Assembly: GCF_001718315.1 (NCBI RefSeq) | Contig: NZ_CP013363.1 | Location: 1,798,001-1,862,000, forward strand | From: Burkholderia diffusa | GTDB taxonomy: Bacteria > Pseudomonadota > Gammaproteobacteria > Burkholderiales > Burkholderiaceae | DNA length: 64,000 bases | Reading direction: 5' to 3' | Shown: piece after piece, positions 35,242 to 44,537 of the stretch | Position numbering within the stretch: position 1 is the stretch's first letter | Layout: every line of letters starts with the position of its first letter | The notes under the pieces: generated by a model | Told to the model about the DNA's origin: nothing | Databases searched by the model: none | What the model saw: the letters and a program-made list of their open reading frames with translations, nothing else | Position numbers and translations under genes: made by a program

Positions 35242-36735
35242 ATGAAGAATCGCTTCGAATCCGCACTGCGCACACAACGCCTCGATGCGCTCGCCGCGCT
35301 GCTGCTGTCGCTCGCCACCGCGCCCGCGTTCGCGCAATCGGCATCGCCGGCCACCGGCGCCGCCGTGGCCGAACCGGCGGCCGACGTCAGCGACGCCCCC
35401 CCCGCACAGGCGGCCGATGCTGCCACGCCCGCGCCCACCGGTTTCTGGGAGCGCTCGAACCTGCTCGGCAACATGGGCGGCCTGCGCGACGTGCTCGGCG
35501 ATCACGGCGTCACGCTGAACCTGCAGGAAACCAGCGAGTACCTGTACAACACGGCGGGCGGCACGCAGCACGGCGGCGCCTATCAGGGCCTCACGCAATT
35601 CGGCTTCAACGTCGATACGGAGAAAGCGATCGGGCTGCCGGGCGGCACGTTCAACGTGTCGGCGCTGCAGATCCACGGCACCAACCTCACGCAGCGCAAT
35701 TTGCAGACGCTGCAGACCGCGACCGGCATCGAGGCGAATTCGACCACGCGGCTGTGGGAACTCTGGTACCAGCAGGCGTTCCTCGCCGGCAAGGCCGACG
35801 TGAGGATCGGCCAGCAAAGCGTCGACCAGGAGTTCATGGTGAGCCAGTACGCGGCGACGTTCATGAACGCGACGTTCGGCTGGCCCGTGCTGCCGTCCAC
35901 CGACCTGCCGTCCGGCGGCCCCGCGTATCCGCTGTCGTCGCTCGGCGTGCGGCTGCGCGTGAAGCCGGCCGACGCGTGGACCGCGATGGTGGGCGTGTTC
36001 GACGGCAACCCGGCCGGCCGCAGCGACGGCGACGCACAGGTGCTGAACGCGCACGGCACCAACTTCAACCTGCGCAGCGGCGCGTTCGTGATCGGCGAAC
36101 TCCAGTACGCGCTGAACGCGCCGCCGGCCGACCCGAAGGCGCCGCAACCGGCCGGCCTGCCGGGCACGTACAAGCTCGGCTTCTGGTATCAGTCGCAGCA
36201 CACGAACGATCCGCGCTTCGGCACCGACGGGCTGTCGCTCGCGAATCCGGCCAGCAATGGAATCCCCGCCACGCATCGCGGCAACTACGGTTTCTATGCG
36301 GTCGCGGATCAGATGGTGTGGCGGCCGTCGGCGGACAGCCCGCGTTCGGTCGGCGTGTTCGCGCGCGTGATGGGCGCGCCGGGCGATCGCAACGTCGTCG
36401 ATTTCGCGGCGAATGCGGGCGTGACGCTCAAGGCGCCGTTCAAGGGCCGCGACGACGATACGGCCGGCATCGCGATCGGTTACGCGAAGATCGGTTCGCA
36501 TGCACGTGCGCTCGACGGCGACACCGGCACGTATACGACGCCCGGCTATCCGGTGCGCCGCGCGGAAACGGTGATCGAGGCGACCTACCAGTATCAGGTC
36601 GCACCGTGGTGGCAGCTGCAGGCCGACCTGCAGCACTTCTTCCGGCCGGGCGGCGGCATCCCGAATCCGAACGCGGCCGGCGCGCGCATCGGAGACGAAA
36701 CGGTGATCGGCGTGCGCACGACGATCACGTTCTGA
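35242..36735 (+). CDS. OprB-family carbohydrate-selective porin
   Basis: 497 residues. A signal peptide ends about PAFAQS; a low-complexity Ala/Pro segment of about 40 residues leads into the beta-barrel. OprB-like stretches include FWERSNLLGNMGGLRDVLGDHGVTLNLQETSEY near the start of the mature part and the C-terminal aromatic-Leu pattern ending GVRTTITF, as expected for an outer-membrane protein. These porins admit glucose and other sugars. The neighbour on the opposite strand is a trehalase, which suggests disaccharide use, although the two genes are convergent and not an operon. Confidence 0.9.
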   Translation: MKNRFESALRTQRLDALAALLLSLATAPAFAQSASPATGAAVAEPAADVSDAPPAQAADAATPAPTGFWERSNLLGNMGGLRDVLGDHGVTLNLQETSEYLYNTAGGTQHGGAYQGLTQFGFNVDTEKAIGLPGGTFNVSALQIHGTNLTQRNLQTLQTATGIEANSTTRLWELWYQQAFLAGKADVRIGQQSVDQEFMVSQYAATFMNATFGWPVLPSTDLPSGGPAYPLSSLGVRLRVKPADAWTAMVGVFDGNPAGRSDGDAQVLNAHGTNFNLRSGAFVIGELQYALNAPPADPKAPQPAGLPGTYKLGFWYQSQHTNDPRFGTDGLSLANPASNGIPATHRGNYGFYAVADQMVWRPSADSPRSVGVFARVMGAPGDRNVVDFAANAGVTLKAPFKGRDDDTAGIAIGYAKIGSHARALDGDTGTYTTPGYPVRRAETVIEATYQYQVAPWWQLQADLQHFFRPGGGIPNPNAAGARIGDETVIGVRTTITF

Positions 36736-36748
36736 CAGCAGCGCATGC

Positions 36749-36792
36749 GACACGGGCCGGATCGCCGCGCGAGCGGCAGTCCAGCCCGTGTC
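36749..36792. terminator. Weak bidirectional hairpin between porin and trehalase genes
   Basis: GACACGGGC (36749-36757) pairs with GCCCGTGTC (36784-36792), 9 pairs with a long 26-base loop. Position between convergent genes supports a terminator role; there is no T-run. Confidence 0.35.
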
Positions 36793-36835
36793 CGCCATGT
36801 CCGTTCACGTGCCTGCGCTCGACGCACGCGGCTCG

Positions 36836-38551
36836 TCACTCGCCATACAGCCCGAGCAGTTTCAGCGTGACGCCGTTGGTCCAGCCGAAGCCGTCCTGCA
36901 GCGGATATTCGCCGCCACCGCCGCCGCCCTCGCCGGCGCCCTCGACCACGTACTTCTCGACGAGCTTGCCTTCGGTTGCATACACATGCTTCACGTCGGC
37001 CAGGAAGCGCGTGCCGATGTCCTTTGCGAGCGCCGGTTCGCCATAGCGGCGCAGCCCGTCGATCGCGATCCACTGCAGCGGCGCCCAGCCGTTCGGCGCG
37101 TCCCATTGCTGGCCGGTGTTCTCGGTCGTCGTCGCAAGGCCGCCCGGTTGCAACAGCGTCTTGCGCACCTCGCGCGCGGTCGCCTTCGCGCGTTCGGGCC
37201 ATGCGACGCCTGCGAACAGCGGATACAGCGCAGCCGCCGTCACGCCGTCGCGCGGCTTGCGCAACTGCCAGTCGTAGTCGCCGTAATAACCGCGGCGATT
37301 CCACAGATAGTGATTGATCGCCGCCGCGCGGCGCGCCGCCCGTCCGGAAAAATCCGCCACGCACGCGATGTCGCGCGTGACCGCGCAGCCCTTCACGATC
37401 GTCGTCTCGAGATGGAACATCAGGCTGTTCAGGTCGACCGGCACGATCGACGTCGTGCGGATCGTCGCGAGCGTCTTGCCGTCGCCGAACCAGCGCGAGC
37501 TATAGTCCCAACCGCTTTCGGCGCCCGCGCGAAGGTCGCGATACACCTCGTTCGCGGGGCGATTCGGTACGGCCTTCGCGGTCGTCACGTCCTCGAGATA
37601 CGACTCGTCGCGCGGCGTGTCGCTCGCGTCCCAGTAGCGGTTCAGCACCGCGCCGTCCGGCATCGCGACCACGTTGCGCGCGGCTTGGCCGCGCGGCGTC
37701 GTGGCTTCGCCCTGCATCCAGTACGCATGTTCCTTGCGCAGCGCCGGCAAGTATTTCTGATAGACCTTGTCGCCTTCCGCCTGCGCGGCGAGCGTGACCA
37801 TGTATGCGAAGAACGGCGGCTGCGAGCGGCTCGCGTAGTACGTGCGGTTGCCGTTCGGGATATGGCCGACCGTGTCGATCAGATACGCGAAGTTGTCGAG
37901 CATGTCGTCGACGAGATCCTCGCGCCCCGACACTTGCAGCCCGAGCATCGTGAAATAGGTATCCCAGTAGTAGCCTTCGCGGAAGCGGCCGCCCGGCACC
38001 ACGTACGGCTTCGGCATCGCGATCAGCGAGCTGTACGGCGGCACCGTCGTGGTGGTGCGCGTGAGCTGCGGCCACAGCCAGTCGATGTGCTGGCGCAGCG
38101 TCTGGTTCGCGGGCGGCGTGACCCCGCCCTCCGGCGGCGGCGTGAAGTACTGGTCGACGAACGCCTTCAGCGAGAAACCCGGCTGCGACTTCTGTTGCTG
38201 ATACAACTGTACGATCGTCGCAGGATCGGTATTGGGCGTCGCGTCGACGAAGGTCTTCTGATCGGGATAGATTTGAGCCGTCTGCACCGCGACGAACAGG
38301 TCGCCGTAGAGCTGGCTCGGCGGCGGCAGCAGCGTGCCGGAAGCCGGGTTCGCGAGCGTGGCGGCGGCGGGCGCGGCGGGCTGGCTGGCCACCTGCATCG
38401 AAGTTTGATTCGCGCTGTCGGCCTGCGCCGCACAACCGGCGACGGCGAGGTAAGCGACGGCGAGAATGGCGGCCCAGCGCAGACGCGGCGCGGGAACGGA
38501 CGGATGCGAGGCAGGATGCGATGCGGTCGATGCGGCGCGGCGTGACGTCAT
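36836..38551 (-). CDS. treA: Alpha,alpha-trehalase, probably lipid-anchored in the periplasm
   Basis: 571 residues from ATG at 38551, with AGGAGGGG at proper spacing. The leader ends in a lipobox (LAVAGC, Cys 40), so the enzyme is probably a periplasmic lipoprotein rather than a free one. GH37 signatures are present: [15 protein letters not shown] at about 186-200, [14 protein letters not shown] near residue 485, and the Gly-rich lid [22 protein letters not shown] close to the end (about 535-557). It hydrolyses trehalose to two glucoses, for carbon or osmolyte recycling. A loop with DATPNTDP and FTPPPEGG follows the TreA pattern. Upstream is a divergent MFS gene. Confidence 0.95.
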   Translation of the reverse strand: MTSRRAASTASHPASHPSVPAPRLRWAAILAVAYLAVAGCAAQADSANQTSMQVASQPAAPAAATLANPASGTLLPPPSQLYGDLFVAVQTAQIYPDQKTFVDATPNTDPATIVQLYQQQKSQPGFSLKAFVDQYFTPPPEGGVTPPANQTLRQHIDWLWPQLTRTTTTVPPYSSLIAMPKPYVVPGGRFREGYYWDTYFTMLGLQVSGREDLVDDMLDNFAYLIDTVGHIPNGNRTYYASRSQPPFFAYMVTLAAQAEGDKVYQKYLPALRKEHAYWMQGEATTPRGQAARNVVAMPDGAVLNRYWDASDTPRDESYLEDVTTAKAVPNRPANEVYRDLRAGAESGWDYSSRWFGDGKTLATIRTTSIVPVDLNSLMFHLETTIVKGCAVTRDIACVADFSGRAARRAAAINHYLWNRRGYYGDYDWQLRKPRDGVTAAALYPLFAGVAWPERAKATAREVRKTLLQPGGLATTTENTGQQWDAPNGWAPLQWIAIDGLRRYGEPALAKDIGTRFLADVKHVYATEGKLVEKYVVEGAGEGGGGGGEYPLQDGFGWTNGVTLKLLGLYGE

Positions 38552-38854
38552 GACGTGTCCCCTCCTTTCGATGACGAATGGTTCGGCAGGGGTCTCGTTC
38601 GCGCGTGCGCTCGTCTCGATGGCCGTCGATCGATGCGCGTCGTTGTCTTTCGCAGATGAGTTGCGACTGTCGCACGAAACGCGCATCGCACGCAAGTTTC
38701 GCGGCCGCCCTGCGGGCGTGCGTCATGTGTCATGTCATGAACCGCGCTCGCCACCCCGGTCGTCTCTTCTTTCATGCGCGGCAACAGGTACGACTGTTGC
38801 AACATGCGGAACAACCGTTGTCTCGCGTGACGCAACGACCACATTGTGGGCATA

Positions 38855-40270
38855 ATGGCGCCTTTACCGCGCGCCCTGCCCATGTCGCCCGTCTTTCTAG
38901 CACCGCTCATCGTTGCCTGTGCGTTGTTCATGGAAAGCGTCGACGCGAACATCATCGTCACCGCACTGCCCGCGATGGCGAGGGACTTCGGGCACAATCC
39001 CGTCACACTGAACATTGCGATCACGGCCTACGTGGTCGGCCTCGGCGTATTCATCCCGATCTGCGGATGGCTTGCCGACCGGTTCAGCGCACGCTCCGTC
39101 TTTCGTACCGCGATCGGCATCTTCGTCGCCGGCTCGCTCATGTGCGCGGCCTCCAACTCGCTCGGCGTGCTGACGTTCGCGCGCTTCGTGCAGGGCGTCG
39201 GCGGCGCGATGATGGTGCCGGTGGGCCGGATCATCATCTTCCGCGCGGTGCCGCGCTCCGATCTCGTGCGCGCGATGAACTACCTCGCGATTCCCGCGCT
39301 GTTCGGGCCGACGCTCGGGCCGCTCGTCGGCGGCTTCATCACGACCTACCTGCACTGGCGGATGATCTTCTTCATCAACGTGCCGATCGGCATCTACGGG
39401 ATCTACCTCGCGAGCAAGCACATCGCGAACACGCACGAAGCCGATCCCGGCCCGCTCGACTGGTTCGGCTTCCTGCTGTCCGCGAGCGGCGCCGCGCTGC
39501 TGCTGATGGGTCTCACGCTGATCGACGGCTCGCTCACGTCGCGCGGCAACGCGCTCTTGATGTGCGTGGCCGGCGCGGCGATGCTCGCGCTCTACGTGCC
39601 GTACGCGCGCCGCAAGGCGCGTCCGGTGCTCGACCTCAGTTTCCTGAGGATCCCGACCTACCACGCGAGCGTGGTCGGCGGGTCGCTGTTCCGCATCGGC
39701 CTCGGCGCGGTGCCGTTCCTGCTGCCGCTCGCGCTGCAGGAAGGCCTCGGGATGAGCGCGTTCCACTCCGGGCTGATCACCTGCGCGTCCGCACTCGGCG
39801 GCGCGGTAAGCCGCTCGACGGCCACCCATACGCTGCGCCGCTTCGGCTTTCGCACGGTGCTGATCTATAACGCCGCGTTCGCCGGGCTCGCGATCGCCGC
39901 CTACGGCGTGTTCCATCCCGGCATGGCGACCTGGGCGATCTGGACGATCGTGCTGGTCGGCGGCATCTTCCCCGCGCTGCAGTTCACCAGCCTGAATTCG
40001 ATGATCTACGCCGATATTTCGCAGGCCGATGCAGGCCGTGCGACGAGCCTCGGCAGCGTCGTGCAGCAGATGTCGCTCGGGCTCGGCGTGACGGTCGCCG
40101 GCCTCGTGCTGCACGTGTCGCACTGGCTGCAGGGGCATTCGACGATGGTGTGGTCGGATTTCTGGCCCGCGTTCGTCGTGGTCGGGCTGTGTTCGTTCGC
40201 GTCGATTCCGATCACGCGGCGGCTGCCGCCCGGCGCCGGCGACGAAGTCGCGCGCGGCAAGCGGCAATGA
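38855..40270 (+). CDS. MFS transporter, DHA2 (14-helix) drug exporter type
   Basis: About 471 residues with 13-14 membrane helices. Motifs of drug:H+ antiporters are visible: WLADRFSARSVFRT (motif A), RFVQGVGGAMMVPVGR (motif B region) and LFGPTLGPLVGGFI (motif C, antiporter signature). The start is ambiguous: ATG 38855 is given, but a promoter-like TGACGC-17-CATAAT ends at 38856, so ATG 38882 (MSPVFLAP) is equally likely. A GTG at 38846 is less so. Substrate unknown; antibiotic or aromatic efflux is typical. The gene is divergent from treA. Confidence 0.88.
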   Translation: MAPLPRALPMSPVFLAPLIVACALFMESVDANIIVTALPAMARDFGHNPVTLNIAITAYVVGLGVFIPICGWLADRFSARSVFRTAIGIFVAGSLMCAASNSLGVLTFARFVQGVGGAMMVPVGRIIIFRAVPRSDLVRAMNYLAIPALFGPTLGPLVGGFITTYLHWRMIFFINVPIGIYGIYLASKHIANTHEADPGPLDWFGFLLSASGAALLLMGLTLIDGSLTSRGNALLMCVAGAAMLALYVPYARRKARPVLDLSFLRIPTYHASVVGGSLFRIGLGAVPFLLPLALQEGLGMSAFHSGLITCASALGGAVSRSTATHTLRRFGFRTVLIYNAAFAGLAIAAYGVFHPGMATWAIWTIVLVGGIFPALQFTSLNSMIYADISQADAGRATSLGSVVQQMSLGLGVTVAGLVLHVSHWLQGHSTMVWSDFWPAFVVVGLCSFASIPITRRLPPGAGDEVARGKRQ

Positions 40271-40309
40271 ACGTGCTGGCTGAAGAGGGAAAGACGGGCA
40301 GCGGAAAAA

Positions 40310-40490
40310 CCGCAAAACCAAAAAAATCAGCGGACATCCACACGGGGCCGGTGCACAGCCGCATGGATGTCCGCTCAGGGCTCCGGGTCTCTCGTTGGGG
40401 GTTGAGAATCCCGGATCTGCTTCCTGCGTGCCATGGACATATGTGCGTCGGAAGCCGAATCGTTGCGCGCACATGTCGTCGCGCCATGAC
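40310..40490 (-). ncRNA. Candidate small RNA, antisense to the flanking gene direction
   Basis: On the minus strand a 12-pair perfect stem, AGCGGACATCCA / TGGATGTCCGCT (40385-40374 and 40340-40329), is followed by GA and then seven T residues (40326-40320), a textbook intrinsic terminator. Both neighbours are transcribed the other way, so the terminator serves some other minus-strand transcript. Upstream on that strand are TATAGT (40499-40494) and TTGACA (40526-40521), though the 21-base spacing is too long for a good promoter. No ORF of substance fits. The 5' end is approximate. Confidence 0.5.
40320..40385 (-). terminator. Intrinsic terminator facing the minus strand
   Basis: Twelve perfect pairs (40329-40340 with 40374-40385), then T7 on the minus strand. 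Nothing annotated on that strand ends here except the candidate small RNA. Confidence 0.75.
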
Positions 40491-40618
40491 TGCACTATAG
40501 GGAAAGTCGCGCCGCGCATCTGTCAACCATTGTCAGACGCGTTGCATGCATGCGTCGCACACGTGCGCCGCTTTCGCGCTAAAGTGGTGCCCGACCGCCA
40601 CCCTCACCCGCCGTTCCG

Positions 40619-41830
40619 ATGCTTACGCTCTCGCCCGCCGCCGCCCGCGCGCTGCATCTCGCCGCGCAGGGCCTGCTGACCCCGCCCCGCCGCAAGGCCA
40701 CCAAGGCCGACGTGCTCGACACGATCCGGCGGATGGCGCAGTTGCAGATCGATACCATTCATGTCGTCGCGCGCAGCCCGTATCTCGTGCTGTTCAGTCG
40801 CCTCGGCGACTTCGCCCCGCAGTGGCTCGACGAACATCTCGCCGAGGCACGCCTGTTCGAATACTGGTCGCACGAGGCGTGCTTCCTGCCGATCGAGCAA
40901 TTCGGGCTGATGCGCTACAAGATGCTCGATCCGTCGGGAATGGGCTGGAAATATGCGGCCGAATGGCACGAACAGAATCGCGCGGAAATCGAACGGATGC
41001 TCGCGCGGATTCGCGACGAAGGCCCCGTGCGGTCGGCGGATTTCATTCGCGAAGACGGCGCGAAGGGCAACGGATGGTGGGACCGCAAGCCCGAGAAAAA
41101 GCACCTGGAGGTGCTGTTCACGACCGGCGACCTGATGGTGTCCGAACGTCGCAACTTTCAGCGGATCTACGACGTGCGCGAGCGCGTGCTGCCCGGCTGG
41201 GACGATGCACGCGACCTGCCGCCGCGCGACGCGGTGCTGCCGGCGCTGCTCGACTACACATGCCGCGCGCTCGGCATCGTGCGCGCGGACTGGGTGGCCG
41301 ATTACTATCGGCTGCCGCGCCGTTCGTACCGCGCCGAGCTCGAGCGGCTCGCGGATGCGGGCGAGCTGATTCCGGTGGAGATCGCCGGCTGGAAGGAACC
41401 GGCCTACGTGCATCGCTCGCTCGAAGCGCTGCTGCCGGCCGCCGCGGCCGACACGCTGCGCTCGACCGTCACGACGCTGCTGTCGCCGTTCGATCCGGTG
41501 GTGTGGGACCGGCGGCGCGCGTCGACGCTATTCGGGTTCGACTACACGATCGAGTGCTATACGCCCGCGCACAAGCGGCGCTACGGCTATTTCTGCCTGC
41601 CGGTGCTGCATCGCGGCCGGCTGATCGGGCGCGTCGACGCGAAAGCGCATCGCGCGCTCGGCACGTTCGAATTGAAGACGGTGCATGTCGAGCCGGGCGT
41701 GCGGTTCGGCACGGGGCTCGCGGCCGACGTCGCGAAGGCCGTGAAACGGCTGGCGGCGTGGCATGGCACGCCGGAGGTGACGGTCGCGCATGCGCCTGCC
41801 GAACTGGTGAAGGCACTGTCCGGCGCGTGA
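40619..41830 (+). CDS. YcaQ/AlkX-family winged-helix DNA glycosylase
   Basis: 403 residues of the HTH_42 family. The Gln-hydrophobic-Gln catalytic motif of AlkZ/AlkX proteins is at residues 41-43 (RMAQLQIDTI). The chain continues with VLFSRLGDF, a His/Glu-rich WSHEACFLPIEQF segment, three winged-helix repeats (for example VRSADFIRED and LERLADAGELI) and a C-terminal beta-domain (LLSPFDPVVWDRRRASTLFGFDY). Members unhook DNA interstrand crosslinks and remove bulky alkylated bases. The ATG starts 45 bases after a G-rich spacer with no strong ribosome site. Lone gene in this context. Confidence 0.9.
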   Translation: MLTLSPAAARALHLAAQGLLTPPRRKATKADVLDTIRRMAQLQIDTIHVVARSPYLVLFSRLGDFAPQWLDEHLAEARLFEYWSHEACFLPIEQFGLMRYKMLDPSGMGWKYAAEWHEQNRAEIERMLARIRDEGPVRSADFIREDGAKGNGWWDRKPEKKHLEVLFTTGDLMVSERRNFQRIYDVRERVLPGWDDARDLPPRDAVLPALLDYTCRALGIVRADWVADYYRLPRRSYRAELERLADAGELIPVEIAGWKEPAYVHRSLEALLPAAAADTLRSTVTTLLSPFDPVVWDRRRASTLFGFDYTIECYTPAHKRRYGYFCLPVLHRGRLIGRVDAKAHRALGTFELKTVHVEPGVRFGTGLAADVAKAVKRLAAWHGTPEVTVAHAPAELVKALSGA

Positions 41831-41916
41831 GGCAGGCGCAGCTGCGACGGGCGACGGCGACGCGTGCCGCTTGCGATTGCGCGGCGGCGCGCCCGTCTGC
41901 CGCCACCCGCCACGAC

Positions 41917-42135
41917 TCAGTCGCGCAGCTTGCGAAAACGCGGCGTGCCGTCCGGCAGGTTCTCGTTGAACATCGCTTCCGGCCTCACCCACAAGCCGCG
42001 CGCATGCGGCCACAGATGCTCGTACACCACCACCGATTCCTCGGTTTCGGAATGGCGGGCGACGCCGATGTAGCGATACAGGCCGCCCTTGTAGTGGCGA
42101 TGCGTGGCGAGCTGTTCGGCTTCCTGTTCGGTCAT
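41917..42135 (-). CDS. DUF1653 small protein
   Basis: 72 residues matching the DUF1653 pattern: HYKGGLYRYIGVARHSETEESVVVYEHLWPH with a terminal WVRPEAMFNE segment. These proteins are short beta-rich chains of unknown function found widely in proteobacteria; YRYIGVA-HSET is the recognisable core. AAGGGAAG precedes the ATG at good spacing. It is probably co-transcribed with the acetyltransferase gene upstream (55 bases apart). Confidence 0.85.
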   Translation of the reverse strand: MTEQEAEQLATHRHYKGGLYRYIGVARHSETEESVVVYEHLWPHARGLWVRPEAMFNENLPDGTPRFRKLRD

Positions 42136-42190
42136 GATCTGCTTCCCTTGGGCGAAAACGAAAGCGCGTATTGTATGCGCTCGCCGCGCG

Positions 42191-42634
42191 TCAGCGTTTC
42201 GCGTAGATGTCCGGGCGGCGAATCTCCATCAGCCGCTCGGGATTCGCGGACGGCCCGAAGCCGACCGGCCGGTACAGTTCGTGCGCATCGGTCGTCACGA
42301 GCATGATGCGGCGCAGGCCCTGCACCATCGGCTGCGCGAAGACGTGGTCGATCAGCGCGCGGCCATAGCCGTTGCCGCGTTCGGCCGGCAAGACGAAGAC
42401 GTCGCACAGGTATGCGAACGTCGCATGGTCGGTCACGAGCCGCGCGAATCCGACGAGCCGGTCGCCGACGTATGCGCCGAAGCACAGCGAACCTTCGATC
42501 GCACGCTCGACGACGTCGCGCGGAATGCCCTGCGACCAGTACGCATCGCGATGCAGGAAATCGAAGATCGCGTCGATATCGAGTTCGCGCTTGTCGGTGG
42601 AAAATCTCAGCGTGGCGGGTATGGCTGCGGGCAC
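42191..42634 (-). CDS. GNAT family N-acetyltransferase
   Basis: 147 residues from a GTG at 42634 preceded by GGAGAG; the frame upstream is Arg/Ala-rich shadow sequence with no conserved content. The acetyl-CoA loop is VLPAERGNGYGRALIDHVF, preceded by the core strand FARLVTDHATFAYLCDVF and followed by LVTTDAHELYRPVGF, the usual order in this family. The end NPERLMEIRRPDIY resembles small uncharacterised GNATs that act on amino-acid-like amines. Substrate unknown. Confidence 0.88.
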   Translation of the reverse strand: MPAAIPATLRFSTDKRELDIDAIFDFLHRDAYWSQGIPRDVVERAIEGSLCFGAYVGDRLVGFARLVTDHATFAYLCDVFVLPAERGNGYGRALIDHVFAQPMVQGLRRIMLVTTDAHELYRPVGFGPSANPERLMEIRRPDIYAKR

Positions 42635-42844
42635 GTCGGCTCTCCGGTCTGGGCTGGGGCGGAGCAGCAACGATAGCGCGACGCACGGCGGGCGACAAGC
42701 GACGCCGATGCAACCAGGCGCCGCGCGACGACCTCCTCCGGCGGCTCGACCAACCCGCCTCGCCACCGGCACGACTGATCACGCGGGCCACACCGCTCGA
42801 TTCGGTGATATCGTCACCGGCTCAACGAACTGCCCCATCGCTTC

Positions 42845-43468
42845 ATGCCCTATCGACTCATCGCGTTCGACTTCGACGGCACGCTCGCCGATTCGCTCGA
42901 CTGCTTTCTCGCGGCGCTGACGGAAGCGTCACGCATGCACGGTTTTCGCGACGCGACGCCCGAACTGCGTCCGGCGCTGCGCGGCATGTCGGCGCGCGAG
43001 ATCATCCGCGCGCTCGAGGTGCCGATGTGGAAAGTGCCGCGCGTGACGCTCGACATGCGCAGGCTCATGCGGCCACGCATCGCGCACGTGAAGCTGTTCC
43101 CCGGTATCGACGCGACCTTCGACGCGCTTGCCGCACGCGGCATCCGCATCGCGATCGCGACGTCGAACAGCGAGGACATCGTGCGCGACCGGCTCGGCCC
43201 GCATGCGAGCCGATGCGTCGATACGTTCGCGTGCGGCATTCCGCTGTTCGGCAAGGCACGCCGGCTGCGCGCGCTCGTGCGCGAAGCGGGCATGCAGCCC
43301 GACGACGTGCTGTATGTCGGCGACGAAATCCGCGATGCCGAAGCGGCGCGACGCGCGCGGATCGCGTTCCAGGGCGTCGCGTGGGGTTACACGGCCGCCG
43401 ATGCGTTGCAGGCGCATTGCGCGACGCCGTTGCTGTCGCATCTCGACGCGTTGCTCGATCGCGTGTGA
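42845..43468 (+). CDS. HAD-superfamily hydrolase, phosphoglycolate phosphatase-like
   Basis: 207 residues. All four HAD motifs can be seen: motif I FDFDGTLADSLD (nucleophile Asp in the first position), motif II Ser/Thr in IAIATSNSEDIV, motif III Lys in GIPLFGKARRL, and motif IV in VLYVGDEIRDAEAARRA. A helical cap follows motif I, as in Gph-type and YjjG-type phosphatases. It removes phosphate from a small metabolite; the substrate cannot be told. No ribosome site is evident before the ATG. Confidence 0.9.
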   Translation: MPYRLIAFDFDGTLADSLDCFLAALTEASRMHGFRDATPELRPALRGMSAREIIRALEVPMWKVPRVTLDMRRLMRPRIAHVKLFPGIDATFDALAARGIRIAIATSNSEDIVRDRLGPHASRCVDTFACGIPLFGKARRLRALVREAGMQPDDVLYVGDEIRDAEAARRARIAFQGVAWGYTAADALQAHCATPLLSHLDALLDRV

Positions 43469-43865
43469 GGATGCCGCGCCCATCGCGCATTCAATTCGAC
43501 GCGTCGCGGAAACAGCCGATGCGCTCCATGCGCAACACGATGAAACGCCGATGACACGCGCGCACATCGCAGCCATTGCCTGCACGCCGCCCACGCAAAA
43601 ATTTCCGCTGCGGCGCGCGCAACAGGTACGCCCTACCTGCCCGCCCGCACACACATCGATTCGTCTTACCAACCGTTACACAAACCACAGCGCGGTTGCA
43701 CCTGCTACCTGGACGCTCTCCTAGAATCAGTCGGGCCGGGAAACACTTCGAACGCCGCCGCGGCAGAGCGGCCATCGAGTCCGGCCCGGGCGCGCCCGGT
43801 CTCTCGCACAGCCGCGGATCACGCGATCCGCCCGTTAATCAGAGCCCCGATAGAAAGGAGGTCCC
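43469..43865. other. Intergenic region upstream of the DUF4142 gene
   Basis: 397 bases without a supported gene. The last 20 bases include AGAAAGGAGGT, a near-perfect ribosome site for the next gene. No strong promoter pair is found, though TAGAAT near 43723 could be a -10 element. Confidence 0.4.
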
Positions 43866-44438
43866 ATGAACCGCTTTCCCCAAGTCTCGCGCCTTGCATT
43901 GTCTGCCGCTGGCCTGCTTCTCGTCGCCGTGACGGCGACCGCGCAAACCGCGCAACCGGCGCCGTCCGCACCGGCCGCCGCCACGCAAACGCGCATCCAT
44001 GAAGCCGACCAGACTTTCATCACCGACGGCACGAAAACCGTGTCGACCCAGCACGACGCCGCACGCATCGCCGATTCGCGCACGTCGGACAGCCAGGTGA
44101 AGGCGTTCGCGCAGCGCGTGTCGACCGACGACGAGAAGATCATCCAGGCGATGCGCGCGGCCAGCCCGCGCGGCGTCGACGTGCCGGCCAACGACCCCGA
44201 CACGGCCATGCTGGACAGCATCAAGAACCTGCGTGGCGCGGAATTCGACAAGGCATACATCGAGCAGGTCGCGCTCGCCGGCCAGCAAAAGACGATCTCG
44301 GTATTCCAGGCTGAAATCGCTTCCGGCCGCGACACGAAGCTGAAGGAAGTCGCACGCCAGGCGCTGCCGATCCTGCAGGCGCACTACGCGGACGCGCAGA
44401 AGCTCGCGCAGCGTCACCACCTCGCATCGACGCAGTAA
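43866..44438 (+). CDS. DUF4142 exported protein
   Basis: 190 residues with a signal peptide (cleavage about ATAQT). The mature part is helical and fits the DUF4142 ferritin-like fold: FITDGTKTVSTQHDAARIADSRTSDSQVKAFAQRVSTDD, given here as a long N-terminal helix region, then DTAMLDSIKNLRGAEFDKAYIEQV, and a last His-containing helix EVARQALPILQAHYADAQKL. Such periplasmic proteins are linked to stress and envelope maintenance, without a firm function. AAAGGAGG is placed 6 bases before the ATG, so expression should be high. Confidence 0.9.
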   Translation: MNRFPQVSRLALSAAGLLLVAVTATAQTAQPAPSAPAAATQTRIHEADQTFITDGTKTVSTQHDAARIADSRTSDSQVKAFAQRVSTDDEKIIQAMRAASPRGVDVPANDPDTAMLDSIKNLRGAEFDKAYIEQVALAGQQKTISVFQAEIASGRDTKLKEVARQALPILQAHYADAQKLAQRHHLASTQ

Positions 44439-44483
44439 CGCGATGCCTCGCCGCGCATTGCGCGCGGCGCCCCGCTTCCCCGT

Positions 44484-44517
44484 CGTCGCGCCGCCCCCCC
44501 CCTCCGGCGGCGCGACG
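44484..44517. terminator. Strong hairpin between convergent DUF4142 and acetyltransferase genes
   Basis: CGTCGCGCCGCC (44484-44495) pairs with GGCGGCGCGACG (44506-44517), 12 perfect pairs around a C-rich 10-base loop. There is no T-run; its place between convergent genes suggests a bidirectional terminator. Confidence 0.5.
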
Positions 44518-44537
44518 CCATCGACACCCGGTTCGCA

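Noticed and set aside
40484-40506. Sequence CACTATAGGGA resembling the T7 RNA polymerase promoter
   Set aside because: The match covers only the initiation half; the upstream recognition part is wrong and displaced by a base. No phage genes are near, so it is a coincidence.
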